Below, piece after piece: positions 24,631 to 34,087 of a stretch of DNA of 64,000 bases. The translations under genes and the position numbers were made by a program. The notes under the pieces were generated by a model. It made no database searches, was not told the DNA's origin, and was given only the letters and a program-made list of their open reading frames with translations. The stretch is from Halapricum hydrolyticum (GTDB taxonomy: Archaea; Halobacteriota; Halobacteria; Halobacteriales; Haloarculaceae), in contig NZ_JAOPKC010000011.1 of the NCBI RefSeq assembly GCF_025517535.1, positions 26,102 through 90,101 of the forward strand, given 5' to 3'. Each line of letters starts with the position of its first letter. Positions within the stretch are counted from its first letter, which is position 1.

Positions 24631-26928
24631 GGACAGCAGTTCGATCGCGACGTCCTTGTCCAGCGGGTCGTTGGCGTTGCCACAATGTGGTGACTGAACG
24701 CACGCTGGACAGCCGTCCGCACAGCCACAGGATCGCAACATCTCCAGCGTCGTCGCCGCGAGATCGGCGATCTCCTCGTAGCCGCGTTCGGCCAGGCCGA
24801 CACCACCGGGATAGCCGTCGTAGATAAAGACCGTGCTCCGATCGGTATGGGGGTGGATCGGCGTCGAGAGTCCCCCGATATCCCGGCGATCGCAGAGGAA
24901 CTCGAAGGGGAACAGCGAGATCATGGCGTGCTCGGCCGCGTGGATGCCGCCCGCGAAATCGCCCATCGACTCCAGGCGACGGGTCAACGCCGGCGGGAGC
25001 GTGTAGTACAGCGCCGTCGTCTCCAGGCTGGTCTCGGGCAGGTCCAGCGATTCCCGTCCCAGAACTTCGCCGGAGGATCCATCCCGGCGTTCGAAGCCCG
25101 TGATCTGCTTGCGCATCGTCACGTCGGCGAGCCTGACGGTGACGCCCTCGTGAGCCGGGAAGGGCTTCTCCTCGCGGTCGCGTTCGACGGTGATCTCCTT
25201 GTCGTGGAGCACCTGCGTGTAGTGGTCGGCGTAGGTTCGCTGGAGCGTGGCGACGTCGTGTCGTAGATCCAGATCAGTCACCTCGTAGCTCGTCCCCTGA
25301 TGGTGGTATATCGCGCCGGGATGGGCGTCCCGTAGCGCGTCGCCGAACGGCAGCGTCGCGATGGGATCGTCGCGACCTCGGGTCTGCAGGACGACCTCCC
25401 GGTCTTCGGCCGTCCTGAGAGACATCTCGTGCTGAGGGCTACCGTCACCGGCGTACGTCCATCGGATTCCTTTGCCCGTCTCCCGGCGGTCGAGTTCGCC
25501 GGTCGACTCGAGGTCAGCGACCACGTCCGGGAACCGTCCGCCGAAGTACCGGTCGTCGCCAGGACGCAGCCAGTTCTCGCGGGCGGCCGCGAGCACGTGC
25601 TTCGGCAGGAGGTACTCGTTCTCGGGGTTCGCGATGGCTCGCTCGGGATCCTGCTCGAACAGCGCGTCCGGATGAGACATGAGATACTGGTCGAGCTGGT
25701 CCTCGCCGGCGACGAGCGCGACCAGCGCGGGGTCGGTCCCCCGGCCGGCCCGCCCAGCCTGCTGGAACGCGTTCATCCGCGTCCCGGGATAGCCGTCGAG
25801 GAGGACTGCGTCGAGTCCGCCGATGTCGACGCCGAGTTCGAGCGCGTTCGTGCTCCAGAGCCCGCGGATCGATCCCTCCCGGAGCCCGGTTTCGAGCTCG
25901 CGCCGTCGCTCGCCCCGAAGGGCGGCCTGGTAGGCACCGACGCCGGCCGCCAGTTCGTGCTCGCCGCGCTCGCGCAATGCGTCGGCGCTCTCGGTCGCGT
26001 ACCGCTCGGCGACCTGCCTGGAGGAGGTGAATACAACGGTCTGGAGCCCGCGCTGGAGCAGGTCGACGAACAGCCGTTTGGCCTCGGTGTGGCTGGACTT
26101 GCGGCGACCGCCGCCCCAGCCGCCACCGTCGTACTCGGGCGGGTTCCACAGCAGCCAGTGGGTCGGCCCCGTCGCGGCACTGCTCCGGTCGACGAGCGAG
26201 AACGAATCGGCGTCCCGGCCGGTGACGGTCGCGGCGTGCTCGACGGGGTTGCCGATCGTCGCCGAGCAGCAGACGAACTGCGGGTGGCTGTCGAACCGCC
26301 GGGCGACGCGGTCGAGTCGGCGGGCGACGAGCGCGATCTGGCTGCCGAAGATCCCGCGGTACTCGTGGACCTCGTCGAGGACGACCGTCTCCAGGCGGTC
26401 GAAAAACCAGTCCCACAGGCGGTGCGCGTGAGGCAGAATCCCGTAATGGAGCATGTCGGGCGTGGTCAGCAGAACCGTCGGCTGACGGTCGCGGACGTCG
26501 CGCTTCTCGCCTTTCGAGAGGCGGCCGGTGTAGCGGTCGACGGTCACGCCGGAGGCGAACCCGAGCCCGCGCGCCCATTCGGAGAGCGTCTCCGCCTGAT
26601 CGTTGATCAGCGCGACCTGCGGGGCGATATAGAGCGTCGTCCGCCGGTCCTCGAGGGCTCGCTCGAACGCGGGCACGGTGTAGGCGAGACTCTTGCCGCT
26701 GGCAGTCGGAGTCGATAGCACGACGTTGTCGCCGTTCCGGACCGCTTCGATCGCGTCGGCCTGGTGGCCGTAGAGCGACTCGATCCCCGCCGTTTCGAGG
26801 ACGCTCCCGATCCGGGCGTCCAGCTCTAGGTCCGCAAACGTGGCGTCTCGGCCGTCGAGCGTTCGTTCGGCTACGATCTGCTCCTCGTAGTACGGCCGGT
26901 CGCGTAGCCAGTCGATCGTCTCGTCCAC
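24616..26928 (-). CDS. SF2 DEAD/DEAH-box helicase with DUF1998 zinc domain
   Basis: A 770-residue superfamily 2 helicase of the Hrq1/MrfA (YprA) type. Motif I is STPTASGKS (residues 72-80), motif II DEVH in VVLDEVHEYRG, motif III CSATIGNP, and the second RecA domain contains TNALELGVDIGGLDAVLLDGYPGT and QQAGRAGRG (motif VI). The C-terminal DUF1998/MZB module has RSCGCADGCPACVQSPHCGN, a four-Cys metal site. Bacterial MrfA acts in repair of mitomycin-type damage. The 3' end is tandemly duplicated. It has the usual length for haloarchaea. Confidence 0.93.
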   Translation of the reverse strand: MDETIDWLRDRPYYEEQIVAERTLDGRDATFADLELDARIGSVLETAGIESLYGHQADAIEAVRNGDNVVLSTPTASGKSLAYTVPAFERALEDRRTTLYIAPQVALINDQAETLSEWARGLGFASGVTVDRYTGRLSKGEKRDVRDRQPTVLLTTPDMLHYGILPHAHRLWDWFFDRLETVVLDEVHEYRGIFGSQIALVARRLDRVARRFDSHPQFVCCSATIGNPVEHAATVTGRDADSFSLVDRSSAATGPTHWLLWNPPEYDGGGWGGGRRKSSHTEAKRLFVDLLQRGLQTVVFTSSRQVAERYATESADALRERGEHELAAGVGAYQAALRGERRRELETGLREGSIRGLWSTNALELGVDIGGLDAVLLDGYPGTRMNAFQQAGRAGRGTDPALVALVAGEDQLDQYLMSHPDALFEQDPERAIANPENEYLLPKHVLAAARENWLRPGDDRYFGGRFPDVVADLESTGELDRRETGKGIRWTYAGDGSPQHEMSLRTAEDREVVLQTRGRDDPIATLPFGDALRDAHPGAIYHHQGTSYEVTDLDLRHDVATLQRTYADHYTQVLHDKEITVERDREEKPFPAHEGVTVRLADVTMRKQITGFERRDGSSGEVLGRESLDLPETSLETTALYYTLPPALTRRLESMGDFAGGIHAAEHAMISLFPFEFLCDRRDIGGLSTPIHPHTDRSTVFIYDGYPGGVGLAERGYEEIADLAATTLEMLRSCGCADGCPACVQSPHCGNANDPLDKDVAIELLSALVA

Positions 26929-27000
26929 GTCCGGTCTATCGGCGAGAGAGATAAGTCGATTCCGCCTCGGGTGGGCGTTGCGCTCCCGTACGCCGGAGCG

Positions 27001-27621
27001 TCACTCTTCGGTGGCGTTCTCGAGCAACTCGAAGACGCTGTACTGTTCGCCGGTCTCGGTGTAGAGCACCTGCAGATCGACGAGCACGTCGACGTCTCCT
27101 TCGGGGACGATCCCCTCGCGCTGGAGACTCTGGAGTGCGTCTTCGGTGACCGCTGCCGTACGGTCCTGGAGCTTCTGGACGCGTTCGCGGGCGGTGTCCA
27201 GTCGCTCCTCCGGTGTGGCTTCCGGCTGGCTGACTTCGCGGTACTTCCGCAGGTACGTGTGCATCGACTGATGGGTGACAAAGTCGCTTTTGACCGCCTC
27301 GACGTCGACGCCGTTGCGATCGAGGCGGCGCTCGACACGCGTCCTGGTCCCTGCGCTCACGTCCTCGCCGGTCAACTGCTCGTAAAGTGTCCCGACATCG
27401 GTGTCGATCGGACTGAGGTCGCTATCCTCGATAGCCGCTTCCAGCACCTGTTCGTTGAAATAATCAGCGAGGTCCCGGAGACTCATCTGCTGGTCGCCCT
27501 CCCCGAGCCACCGTCGCTCCAGCTCCGCTCCGAGTTCGTCGAGACCGTACGCCTCGATGACCCGGGCGACCTTGACCCGCGGCCGTCCGCCGTCGGTTCG
27601 ACCGGCCTGTGGTTCCGTCAT
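27001..27621 (-). CDS. rdfA: Rod-determining factor RdfA family protein
   Basis: A 206-residue acidic protein matching the haloarchaeal RdfA family, named for its effect on rod formation in Haloferax volcanii. The N-terminal signature is clear: GRPRVKVARVIEAYGLDELGAELERRWLGEGDQQMSLRDLADYFN (residues 13-57), followed by DVGTLYEQLTGEDVS and DFVTHQSMHTYLRKYR, and a helical C-terminus. The biochemical activity is unknown; it may bind DNA or act as a regulator. It lies 72 bases after the helicase start on the same strand. Upstream is AT-rich DNA and then the sugar module. Confidence 0.85.
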   Translation of the reverse strand: MTEPQAGRTDGGRPRVKVARVIEAYGLDELGAELERRWLGEGDQQMSLRDLADYFNEQVLEAAIEDSDLSPIDTDVGTLYEQLTGEDVSAGTRTRVERRLDRNGVDVEAVKSDFVTHQSMHTYLRKYREVSQPEATPEERLDTARERVQKLQDRTAAVTEDALQSLQREGIVPEGDVDVLVDLQVLYTETGEQYSVFELLENATEE

Positions 27622-28051
27622 ACGTCTGATTCCTCTTGCGGCTCGTTTAGCTTCTGCGGTGTCCGTACTAGTCGGAGCACTAGAAACCCGTGTATAATAA
27701 CGGACCTTTGATTATTATGCTTTAATAAAGTCTATATTATATATACTATGGAGCAAGAGATCGTAGATCTCCCTCATCAAAATCTACCTCATATGCACAA
27801 ATATCCGAATACAAAAACAAGTTTTTGTGCTGAAAATTGGACTTAAAGGCGTCTAAAGTCGATACTAAGCACATTAGGCACATACTGCACCACATGAGTT
27901 CACAAGTAAGGAATACTTTGCCGAAAGTCGCTATTCAGGTGTATAATACAAATAGACTAGTTATATTGTATTCTGATATATTTTCGAATACCGGGAGGGA
28001 TTTTCGTCGAGCGTCCCCTCGTTATTTGTCGGTCTGGGGCGACTACAGAAC
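27622..28051. other. AT-rich intergenic region left of the sugar module
   Basis: About 430 bases with much lower G+C than the coding DNA. It holds the rdfA promoter side (several TATA-like tracts at 27690-27750), a perfect hairpin (ACAAAAAC, AA, GTTTTTGT at 27811-27828) and further AT-rich tracts at 27940-27990. One short plus-strand frame (27837-28070) has no family features and is rejected. No insertion sequence ends or tRNA were recognised. Confidence 0.6.
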
Positions 28052-28840
28052 ATGGACAGTCGCGAGCTAGCAGCGGTGACCATCGCCAGTACGGGCGCAA
28101 TGGTGGCCGCGAAGCACTTCCGAACCGATCTCGACGTAGCGTCGAAATCGAGCCAGATCGATCCGGTAACCGAGGCAGACCGGCGGACGCAGCGGCAGAT
28201 CGTCTCGGTGATCGAGTCAGCGTTTCCGAACGACGCGATCGTCGCCGAAGAGGCCGACGCCCGCAAGACGCTGCCCGAGCACGGGGATGCCTGGGTCGTC
28301 GACCCGATAGACGGGACGCTCAACTACTCGCGCGGAATGAGCGAGTGGGTCACGAGCGTCGCCGTGGTGGAAGACGGCAGTCCAGTGGCGGGCGTCAACG
28401 TGGCTCCGGCACTCGACGAGCGATACGTCGCCACCGCAGACAGTGTGGAACGGGACGCAACACCGCTGTCCGTCAGCGAGACCGACGATCCGGCCGGGGC
28501 GCTGGTCGCCTCGACGCTCCGACTCGAGACCGCGGATCACCGGACGTTCGGCCGGCTGGCAGACGCGACGATCGAACACCTCGGGGAGTTCCGACGGATG
28601 GGATCCGCCCAGTTGACGCTATCGCTGGTCGCGAGCGGTGCGTTCGACGCCGCGATCGGGTTCGATCCCGACCCGGACCCGTGGGACACCGTAGCAGGCG
28701 TCTACCAGGTTCGGCAAGCCGGCGGAACAGTGACCGACCGCCGCGGAGAGCGATGGGAGCCGGACAGCTCGGGGTTCGTCGCGTCAAACGGTCGACTCCA
28801 CGAAGAAGCCCTCGCCGTGGCCCGAGAGACGCTCGAGTGA
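28052..28840 (+). CDS. Inositol monophosphatase family phosphatase
   Basis: A 262-residue Mg-dependent phosphatase. Metal-site motifs: Glu in IVAEEADA (near residue 69), DPIDGTLNYSRG (about 87-98) and the late Asp in DPWDTVAGVYQVRQAGG. Archaeal members act on inositol-1-phosphate and often on fructose-1,6-bisphosphate. The gene is divergent from rdfA and convergent with glpC (27-base gap). Its place at the module's edge could suit a sugar-phosphate role, but this is inference. Confidence 0.9.
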   Translation: MDSRELAAVTIASTGAMVAAKHFRTDLDVASKSSQIDPVTEADRRTQRQIVSVIESAFPNDAIVAEEADARKTLPEHGDAWVVDPIDGTLNYSRGMSEWVTSVAVVEDGSPVAGVNVAPALDERYVATADSVERDATPLSVSETDDPAGALVASTLRLETADHRTFGRLADATIEHLGEFRRMGSAQLTLSLVASGAFDAAIGFDPDPDPWDTVAGVYQVRQAGGTVTDRRGERWEPDSSGFVASNGRLHEEALAVARETLE

Positions 28841-28867
28841 GTACGACGGACGGCCAGCCGGAAAGTA

Positions 28868-30217
28868 CTACTCAACAAGCGCGGCCTCGAGCACTTCCAG
28901 CGGGTGATGGACGTCGTAGCCGGTGCCGTGTTCCATCTGCATCCCGCAGGTGGGACATTCGGTCATCCCCGTGGTTCCCTCGGCGGCTTCCATGTGCTCG
29001 AACATCTCCGCGCCGATCTCCATCGACGTCTCGTACTTCTCTTCCTTCCAGCCGTAGGTACCGGAGATGCCAGAGCAGGAGTCGCCGACGTCCTCGATCT
29101 GCACGCCGTCGAGATCCCGGAACAGCTCGATCGCCTGTCGGTCCAGGCCCTGGTTGCGAGCGTGACAGGGGGCGTGGTAGGCGAACGCCTCGGCAAACTC
29201 ACCGGAGACGGTCGCGTCCTGGATCGCACCCTGCAGATCCTCGTTGATCCGGAGGTACTCCAGCGCGTCGAAAGTGTTCTCGGCCACCGTCTCGATGCCG
29301 TCGATGTCGAACAGTTCGGGGTATTCGTTGCGCAACGCCATCGAGCAGGAGGTACAGGAGGCGATCACGTCCGCGCCCTCCTCGATGGCTTCGACGAGGT
29401 TCTCGACGTTCGTGACGGCGTGGCGACGGGCGTCGTCGAGCATCCCGTTTGCGAACATCGGCGTCCCCGAGCACTTCTGGGGCGGCACGAGTATCTCGTA
29501 TCCGAAGTGCTCGTAGACCCGGACCATCGCCTTCGCGACCTCGGTCGTGTTGTAGTTGGCGTAACAGCCGTGGAAGTACGCCACACGCTTGTCCGGGTTC
29601 GACACCTGCGCGCCGCCTCGTTCGGCCCACCACTCCCGGAAAGTCTGCGTGGCGAACTCGGGGAAGTCCCGCTCGCTGGGGACGTGCAGAACCTTCTCCA
29701 TCGCCCAGCGGACCGGCCCGAAGTTCATCACGAAGTTGGCCGTCCGGGGGAACACACTCGCGAGGCGAGCAGAGGTCCGGTAGTTCGCGAGGATCCGGTT
29801 GCGGACGTACTTGATCGAGAGCGTCGGTAGCTGGTTGTCGACGTACTCCCCGCGGGCGGTGTTGTGCATCTGCGCCAGGCCGACGCCGGACGGGCAGGAC
29901 GTATCACACCGCAGGCAGTTCGAACACTCCGTGATCGACGGATCGATCTCGATCTCGTCTTTGCGCTTGAGGCGCCACTGTTCGGGGCCCTGGAACTTCG
30001 GCCCGGGGAACGACTCGTCGACTTCCGCGACCGGACAGGACGTCTCGCATGTCGTGCACTTGTAGCAGTCGTCGGCACCCGGCCGCAAGTCGAACTCGCC
30101 CTCCGGGAAAACTTCGACGGGGTCCGGCTGCCCGGGGTCGGCCGTCTCGGCGGCGACGCCGCCGTCAGTCGTGCGTCGCCGTCGATCCGCTTCGTCCGCT
30201 CGGTGCTGCTCCCTCAT
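28868..30217 (-). CDS. glpC: Anaerobic-type glycerol-3-phosphate dehydrogenase subunit C
   Basis: A 449-residue electron-transfer subunit. Two [4Fe-4S] ferredoxin motifs stand near the N-terminus (CYKCTTCETSCP and CSNCLRCDTSCP). Two CCG-type cysteine-rich blocks follow (HGCYANYNTTEV...KCSGTPMFANG and HAPCHARNQG...CSGISGTYGWK), and a third Cys pair in TECPTCGMQ. It probably passes electrons from GlpAB to the membrane quinone pool. Its ATG overlaps the glpB stop as ATGA, so the glpA-glpB-glpC operon is translationally coupled. Confidence 0.95.
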   Translation of the reverse strand: MREQHRADEADRRRRTTDGGVAAETADPGQPDPVEVFPEGEFDLRPGADDCYKCTTCETSCPVAEVDESFPGPKFQGPEQWRLKRKDEIEIDPSITECSNCLRCDTSCPSGVGLAQMHNTARGEYVDNQLPTLSIKYVRNRILANYRTSARLASVFPRTANFVMNFGPVRWAMEKVLHVPSERDFPEFATQTFREWWAERGGAQVSNPDKRVAYFHGCYANYNTTEVAKAMVRVYEHFGYEILVPPQKCSGTPMFANGMLDDARRHAVTNVENLVEAIEEGADVIASCTSCSMALRNEYPELFDIDGIETVAENTFDALEYLRINEDLQGAIQDATVSGEFAEAFAYHAPCHARNQGLDRQAIELFRDLDGVQIEDVGDSCSGISGTYGWKEEKYETSMEIGAEMFEHMEAAEGTTGMTECPTCGMQMEHGTGYDVHHPLEVLEAALVE

Positions 30218-31593
30218 GGCGACGCCCCCGCTCGCTCGGTTCGTTCTCGACTCGCTATCGCGGCGTTCCGACCGGCGACCACGCCCGTCGCAAGCGAGAC
30301 GCCGCTGGCGGATTTCTCGCGTGCGGCGTCGGCACCGCCGACGACTGCACCGGCTGCGAAGAGGTTGGCGAACGCCGGTTCGCCGTCGGCGTCCAGCGGC
30401 CGCATCGACGCGTCCGGGCGGACACCGAAGCGGGCGTAGGGCTGATCGCCGAACGCGTCGTCGACGAACCAGTCGTAGCGGTCCTCGGGGTGAGGGACGT
30501 GACAGCCGAAGACCGGCTCCCGGATACCGTCCCGATCAGAATCCAGCCCCTTCCCGACCAGACCGCCCGTCGCGAGGACGACTGCGTCGGCGGCGTACGG
30601 CACGTCGCTCCCCATTCGGTCGACGATAACCGACTCGACGGTGCCGCCCGCGGACTCGTATCCGACGGCCGGAACGCCGGTCTCCAGGCGAACCCCTTCG
30701 GCGTCCAGTGCCTCGAACAGCCGGTCTTCGAGTCGGAGACCCGGAATGCTCGGAGGACCCATGGGGATCTCGAAGACGTCCGCGCCGAGACAGTCCCCGA
30801 GGTCCGCCCGGACCGCAGCAGCGTTGTCGTCGCCGAGGACGGCGGGGAAGCCGACACGTTCGGCGTCGTCGACGTATGCCTCGACTGCCTCAGCGAGGGC
30901 ACGCCTGGCGGGCGTGCCCTCGATCCGCTCGTCGTGGTCGAACGCCTTCACGAACCGGGTTATCTTCGTGTCCGTCGGGAAGGATTCGGCGAACGGGACT
31001 TCGACGCCGCGGACGTCGAAGAGGACGCCGGCTGCCGACAGCTGATCGGCGACCATCCCGGCGTCGAACTCCGTCAGCGACCGGAACCCGACCAGAAGCA
31101 TCGGTCGCTCGTCGCTCGCCAGACCTGCCGCCACGGCCCGGGGGTATCGAGCGGTGGGTTTCACCGCACCGCCGAACGTGGGGACGAGCGCGTTTCGCTC
31201 GGTGTGGCTCCCCAGGTACGTGTCTCCGACGAGATCGTCGAACAGCGCCAGTCCGTCTCTGAGAGCGTCGGCCCCCAGGATCGAGTAGGGGTGGGCGTCG
31301 GGCAGGGCGTCGATCCCCTCGTAGGGCGTCTGGAGGGGGCCCCGGTAATCCCCGCGTTCTCCGCGGACGTCACGGAAGTCCTGACGCTGTTGGGAGATGT
31401 AGTCAGCGTGCTCTTGCTGGGGCGTGCGAGGGGGGACGTACCCCAGGCCGTCGATCAGTCCGGAGGCCTGTCGGAGCGTGCTCTTCTTGTGGGCGAGCAG
31501 ACGGACGTCGGCGCCTTCTCGGGCGGCGGCGATCGCGCTGGTGACGCCAGCGAGACCGCCGCCGACGACCAGAACGTCGCTCTCAATCGCCAT
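30214..31593 (-). CDS. glpB: Anaerobic-type glycerol-3-phosphate dehydrogenase subunit B
   Basis: A 459-residue FAD-binding subunit. The dinucleotide motif DVLVVGGGLAGVTSAIAA is at residues 6-23, and the C-terminus has the second FAD motif ANLFAAGAVVGGADAAREKSASGVSLATGVVAG. The ATG at 31593 lies 11 bases inside the end of glpA, which fits a coupled operon; the frame extends further upstream as a shadow of glpA. It forms the catalytic dimer with GlpA. Confidence 0.94.
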   Translation of the reverse strand: MAIESDVLVVGGGLAGVTSAIAAAREGADVRLLAHKKSTLRQASGLIDGLGYVPPRTPQQEHADYISQQRQDFRDVRGERGDYRGPLQTPYEGIDALPDAHPYSILGADALRDGLALFDDLVGDTYLGSHTERNALVPTFGGAVKPTARYPRAVAAGLASDERPMLLVGFRSLTEFDAGMVADQLSAAGVLFDVRGVEVPFAESFPTDTKITRFVKAFDHDERIEGTPARRALAEAVEAYVDDAERVGFPAVLGDDNAAAVRADLGDCLGADVFEIPMGPPSIPGLRLEDRLFEALDAEGVRLETGVPAVGYESAGGTVESVIVDRMGSDVPYAADAVVLATGGLVGKGLDSDRDGIREPVFGCHVPHPEDRYDWFVDDAFGDQPYARFGVRPDASMRPLDADGEPAFANLFAAGAVVGGADAAREKSASGVSLATGVVAGRNAAIASRERTERAGASP

Positions 31594-33286
31594 TGGTCGA
31601 CCCTCCGTCTGTCGCCGCGTCGGTCTTCCGTCCTGCATCGAAGGCGGCGAAGTCGACTGTGTCCCCGCGAAGTCCCGGGTCGGCGTCGTGATTCATCGTC
31701 GTCGCGTGGAGCATGTGGTTCAACATCGCCTGGGAGAGTTGCCGGCCCCAGAGGGTGTGGCGCTGGCCCTTCCAGCGTTCCTGGTAGAGTTCGTCGACCG
31801 CGTCGCGGGCCGTCGACGCCTCGTGGTCGTGATAGACCTCCGCACCCAGCCGGTGGGTACAGAACCCGCCCTGGCAGTTCCCCATCGACGCGCGGGTTCG
31901 CAGTCGGACAGCGTTGAGGTCCGGCCCGACGTCCTCGATGGCGTCGCGAACCTCGGCTCGCGTGACGGCCTCGCACTCACAGACCACGGGGTTGGGATCC
32001 TCGCTCCCGAGTACTTCCGGTGCGCGGTCGCCGAGTCGCTGGACGCTCCGTTTCGCGACGGGCGAACGCAGATCGAACCGGTCCATGTACTCCTCGAGGA
32101 TCGACTGATCGCGACTTCCCGGGAGCGGTTCCTCGTGGGTCCGGCAAGGCTCGTCCACGCCGAAGCGATCACAGACGTGGTCGGTGACGGATTCAGCCAT
32201 CTCGCGGTAGGTCGTCAACTTGCCTCCGACGACGGAGGTGAATCCGGCGACGCCGTCCCGTTCCTCGTGATCGAGGATGAAATAGTTGCGCGTCACGTCG
32301 CCCGTGTCCTCGGTCTCTCCCGGGTTCGGGTCGTACAGCGGCCTGACGCCCCAGTAGGCACGGATCATTCGTGCGTTCTCGACGATGGGGACCATCTCCG
32401 AAGCGACGTCGATCATCATGTCGACTTCCCACTGCTCTTCGGGATAGTCGTCCGGATCGTCGACGGGCTCGTCGTTCGCGCCGAGCAGGACCGTCGTCTC
32501 GTGAGGGATGATGGTATCGCCCTCGTCTTTGGGAAGACAGCGGTTGATCACCGTATCGATCTGGCGGACGTTCGTGACCACCATCGCCCCCTTCGAGATG
32601 GCCATCGCCACGTCGACGTCGGCCATCGCGGCGACCTGGCCGGCCCACGCGCCGGCCGCGCTGACGACGTGGTCAGCCTCGATCGTCTCGACGTCTCCCT
32701 CGCTGCCCTCGCCGAGGTAGTTCGGCCCCTGTCGCCGGAATCGGACCCCGGTGACGTCGCTCTCATCGGTGAGCAGGTCGACGACCTCGGCGTGTGTCTC
32801 GACGCGTGCGCCGTGTTCGATGGCGTCGGCGGCGTTGGCGACGGCCAGCCGGAACGGATCGAGCGCGCCGTCCGGCACCCGGATCGCCCGCTTGGTCTTC
32901 TCGGTCAGATACGGCTCCTGTCTGCGCGCCTCCTCGCCGGAGATGACGTCCGTCGGAATGCCACACTCGGCACAGCCGTCCAGTTTCTCCCGGAAGTACT
33001 CGTCCGAATCGCCCTCTAGCTGGACGAACAGGCCGCCCGTATCCTCGATACAGTGAGGGGCGATGTCTCTGAGAATCCGGTTCTCCTCGATGCAGTCGAC
33101 GGCGCTCTCCTGATCGGAGACGGCGTATCGACCGCCGCTGTGGAGGTGGCCGTGCGTCCGGCCGGTGGTGCCGTGGGTGAGGTTGCCCCGTTCGAGCAAC
33201 GTCACGTCGAACCCGCGCATCGCCAGGTCGCGGGCTGTCCCCGTACCGGTCGCACCGCCGCCGATCACGACGACTGTGGGTGCCAT
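31583..33286 (-). CDS. glpA: Anaerobic-type glycerol-3-phosphate dehydrogenase subunit A
   Basis: A 567-residue FAD flavoprotein that oxidises sn-glycerol-3-phosphate to dihydroxyacetone phosphate. FAD motif VVVIGGGATGTGTARDLAMRGFDVTLLE lies at residues 4-31. The DAO fold is followed by a C-terminal BFD-like Fe-S domain with VVCECEAVTRAEV and MGNCQGGFCTHR. First gene of glpABC. No glycerol kinase gene of the classical GlpK type is next to it, unlike in many haloarchaea; the nearby FGGY kinase looks different. Confidence 0.95.
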   Translation of the reverse strand: MAPTVVVIGGGATGTGTARDLAMRGFDVTLLERGNLTHGTTGRTHGHLHSGGRYAVSDQESAVDCIEENRILRDIAPHCIEDTGGLFVQLEGDSDEYFREKLDGCAECGIPTDVISGEEARRQEPYLTEKTKRAIRVPDGALDPFRLAVANAADAIEHGARVETHAEVVDLLTDESDVTGVRFRRQGPNYLGEGSEGDVETIEADHVVSAAGAWAGQVAAMADVDVAMAISKGAMVVTNVRQIDTVINRCLPKDEGDTIIPHETTVLLGANDEPVDDPDDYPEEQWEVDMMIDVASEMVPIVENARMIRAYWGVRPLYDPNPGETEDTGDVTRNYFILDHEERDGVAGFTSVVGGKLTTYREMAESVTDHVCDRFGVDEPCRTHEEPLPGSRDQSILEEYMDRFDLRSPVAKRSVQRLGDRAPEVLGSEDPNPVVCECEAVTRAEVRDAIEDVGPDLNAVRLRTRASMGNCQGGFCTHRLGAEVYHDHEASTARDAVDELYQERWKGQRHTLWGRQLSQAMLNHMLHATTMNHDADPGLRGDTVDFAAFDAGRKTDAATDGGSTNGD

Positions 33287-33319
33287 GCTGGTCGCTCCTT
33301 GCGTCTCACTGTCGCTCCA

Positions 33320-33973
33320 TCAGTGTGCTTCACCGTATCCCTCGAAAGCCTCGAGCAGGGTGTCGATCTCGTCGCCGGGCAGGACGTTCGGTTCGCCGAT
33401 ACTGACCGCCTGGTAGTGGATGCGCGCACAGTACTCGACCATCATCGCGACCTCGAAGGCGGCGTCGACCGTCTCGCCGACCGTCACGACGCCGTGGTTC
33501 TCCAGCAGGCAGGCATTGTACTCCTCCCCGAGCGTCTCGAGGGCCGCCTCGGCCAGTTCGGGCGTCCCGAAGGTCTCGTAGGGTGCGACCGGGATCTGAT
33601 CGCCGACGTAGGCGATGAGGTAATGACTAGCCGGAACCGGCTCGCCCAGGCTCGCGAAGGTAGTCGCGTACGGCGAGTGGTTGTGGACGACGCCACCGAC
33701 GTCCTCGCGCTCCCGGAGAATCCCGGTGTGCATCGCGATTTCGCTGGAAGGGTCGCGCTCGCCCGCGACCTGGTTCCCCTCGAGGTCGACGACGGGGACG
33801 TCCTCGGGTTCGATTTCCCTGTACGGAACCCCTGACGGGCTGATCGCGACGTGGTCGCCGCTCCTGGCGCTGATGTTTCCGCCAGTGCCTTTCGTGAGTC
33901 CCTGTTCGAGCATCTCGCGGCCGAGTTCGCTTACTTTCTCCCGTTCCGCCTGTAGTGTGAGTTCGTCTGTCAT
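33320..33973 (-). CDS. Class II aldolase (L-fuculose-phosphate aldolase-like)
   Basis: A 217-residue zinc-dependent class II aldolase/adducin-fold protein. Features: GLTKGTGGNISARSGDHVAISPSGVPY near residues 25-51, the zinc-binding HNHSPYATTFA (His97 and His99 region), the Glu in the aldolase loop, and the late LLENHGVVTVG with a metal His. The family splits 1-phosphoketoses to dihydroxyacetone phosphate and an aldehyde (FucA, RhaD) or epimerises them (AraD). The neighbouring kinase and glpABC make DHAP-linked catabolism plausible. It lies 33 bases upstream of glpA on the same strand, so it may be in the same operon. Confidence 0.88.
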   Translation of the reverse strand: MTDELTLQAEREKVSELGREMLEQGLTKGTGGNISARSGDHVAISPSGVPYREIEPEDVPVVDLEGNQVAGERDPSSEIAMHTGILREREDVGGVVHNHSPYATTFASLGEPVPASHYLIAYVGDQIPVAPYETFGTPELAEAALETLGEEYNACLLENHGVVTVGETVDAAFEVAMMVEYCARIHYQAVSIGEPNVLPGDEIDTLLEAFEGYGEAH

Positions 33974-34030
33974 AGTGTATTTGGTGTCTGTGATCGCAGT
34001 TGGTCGTTCGATACGTGCTGTCGACGTCGA

Positions 34031-34051
34031 CGGGGCCGGGCCGGCCCCGTG
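34031..34051. terminator. GC-rich hairpin between kinase and aldolase genes
   Basis: CGGGGCCGG and CCGGCCCCG form a very stable inverted repeat in the 114-base gap between the FGGY kinase stop and the aldolase start. It might attenuate read-through or stabilise an mRNA end. The structure is seen directly, the role is inferred. Confidence 0.4.
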
Positions 34052-34087
34052 TGATCAGCGTTGTCCGGATCCGGCGATCGGATACGC

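Noticed and set aside
27837..28070. 77-residue plus-strand ORF in the AT-rich gap
   Set aside because: Low acidity, no family features, and it overlaps the start of the phosphatase gene.
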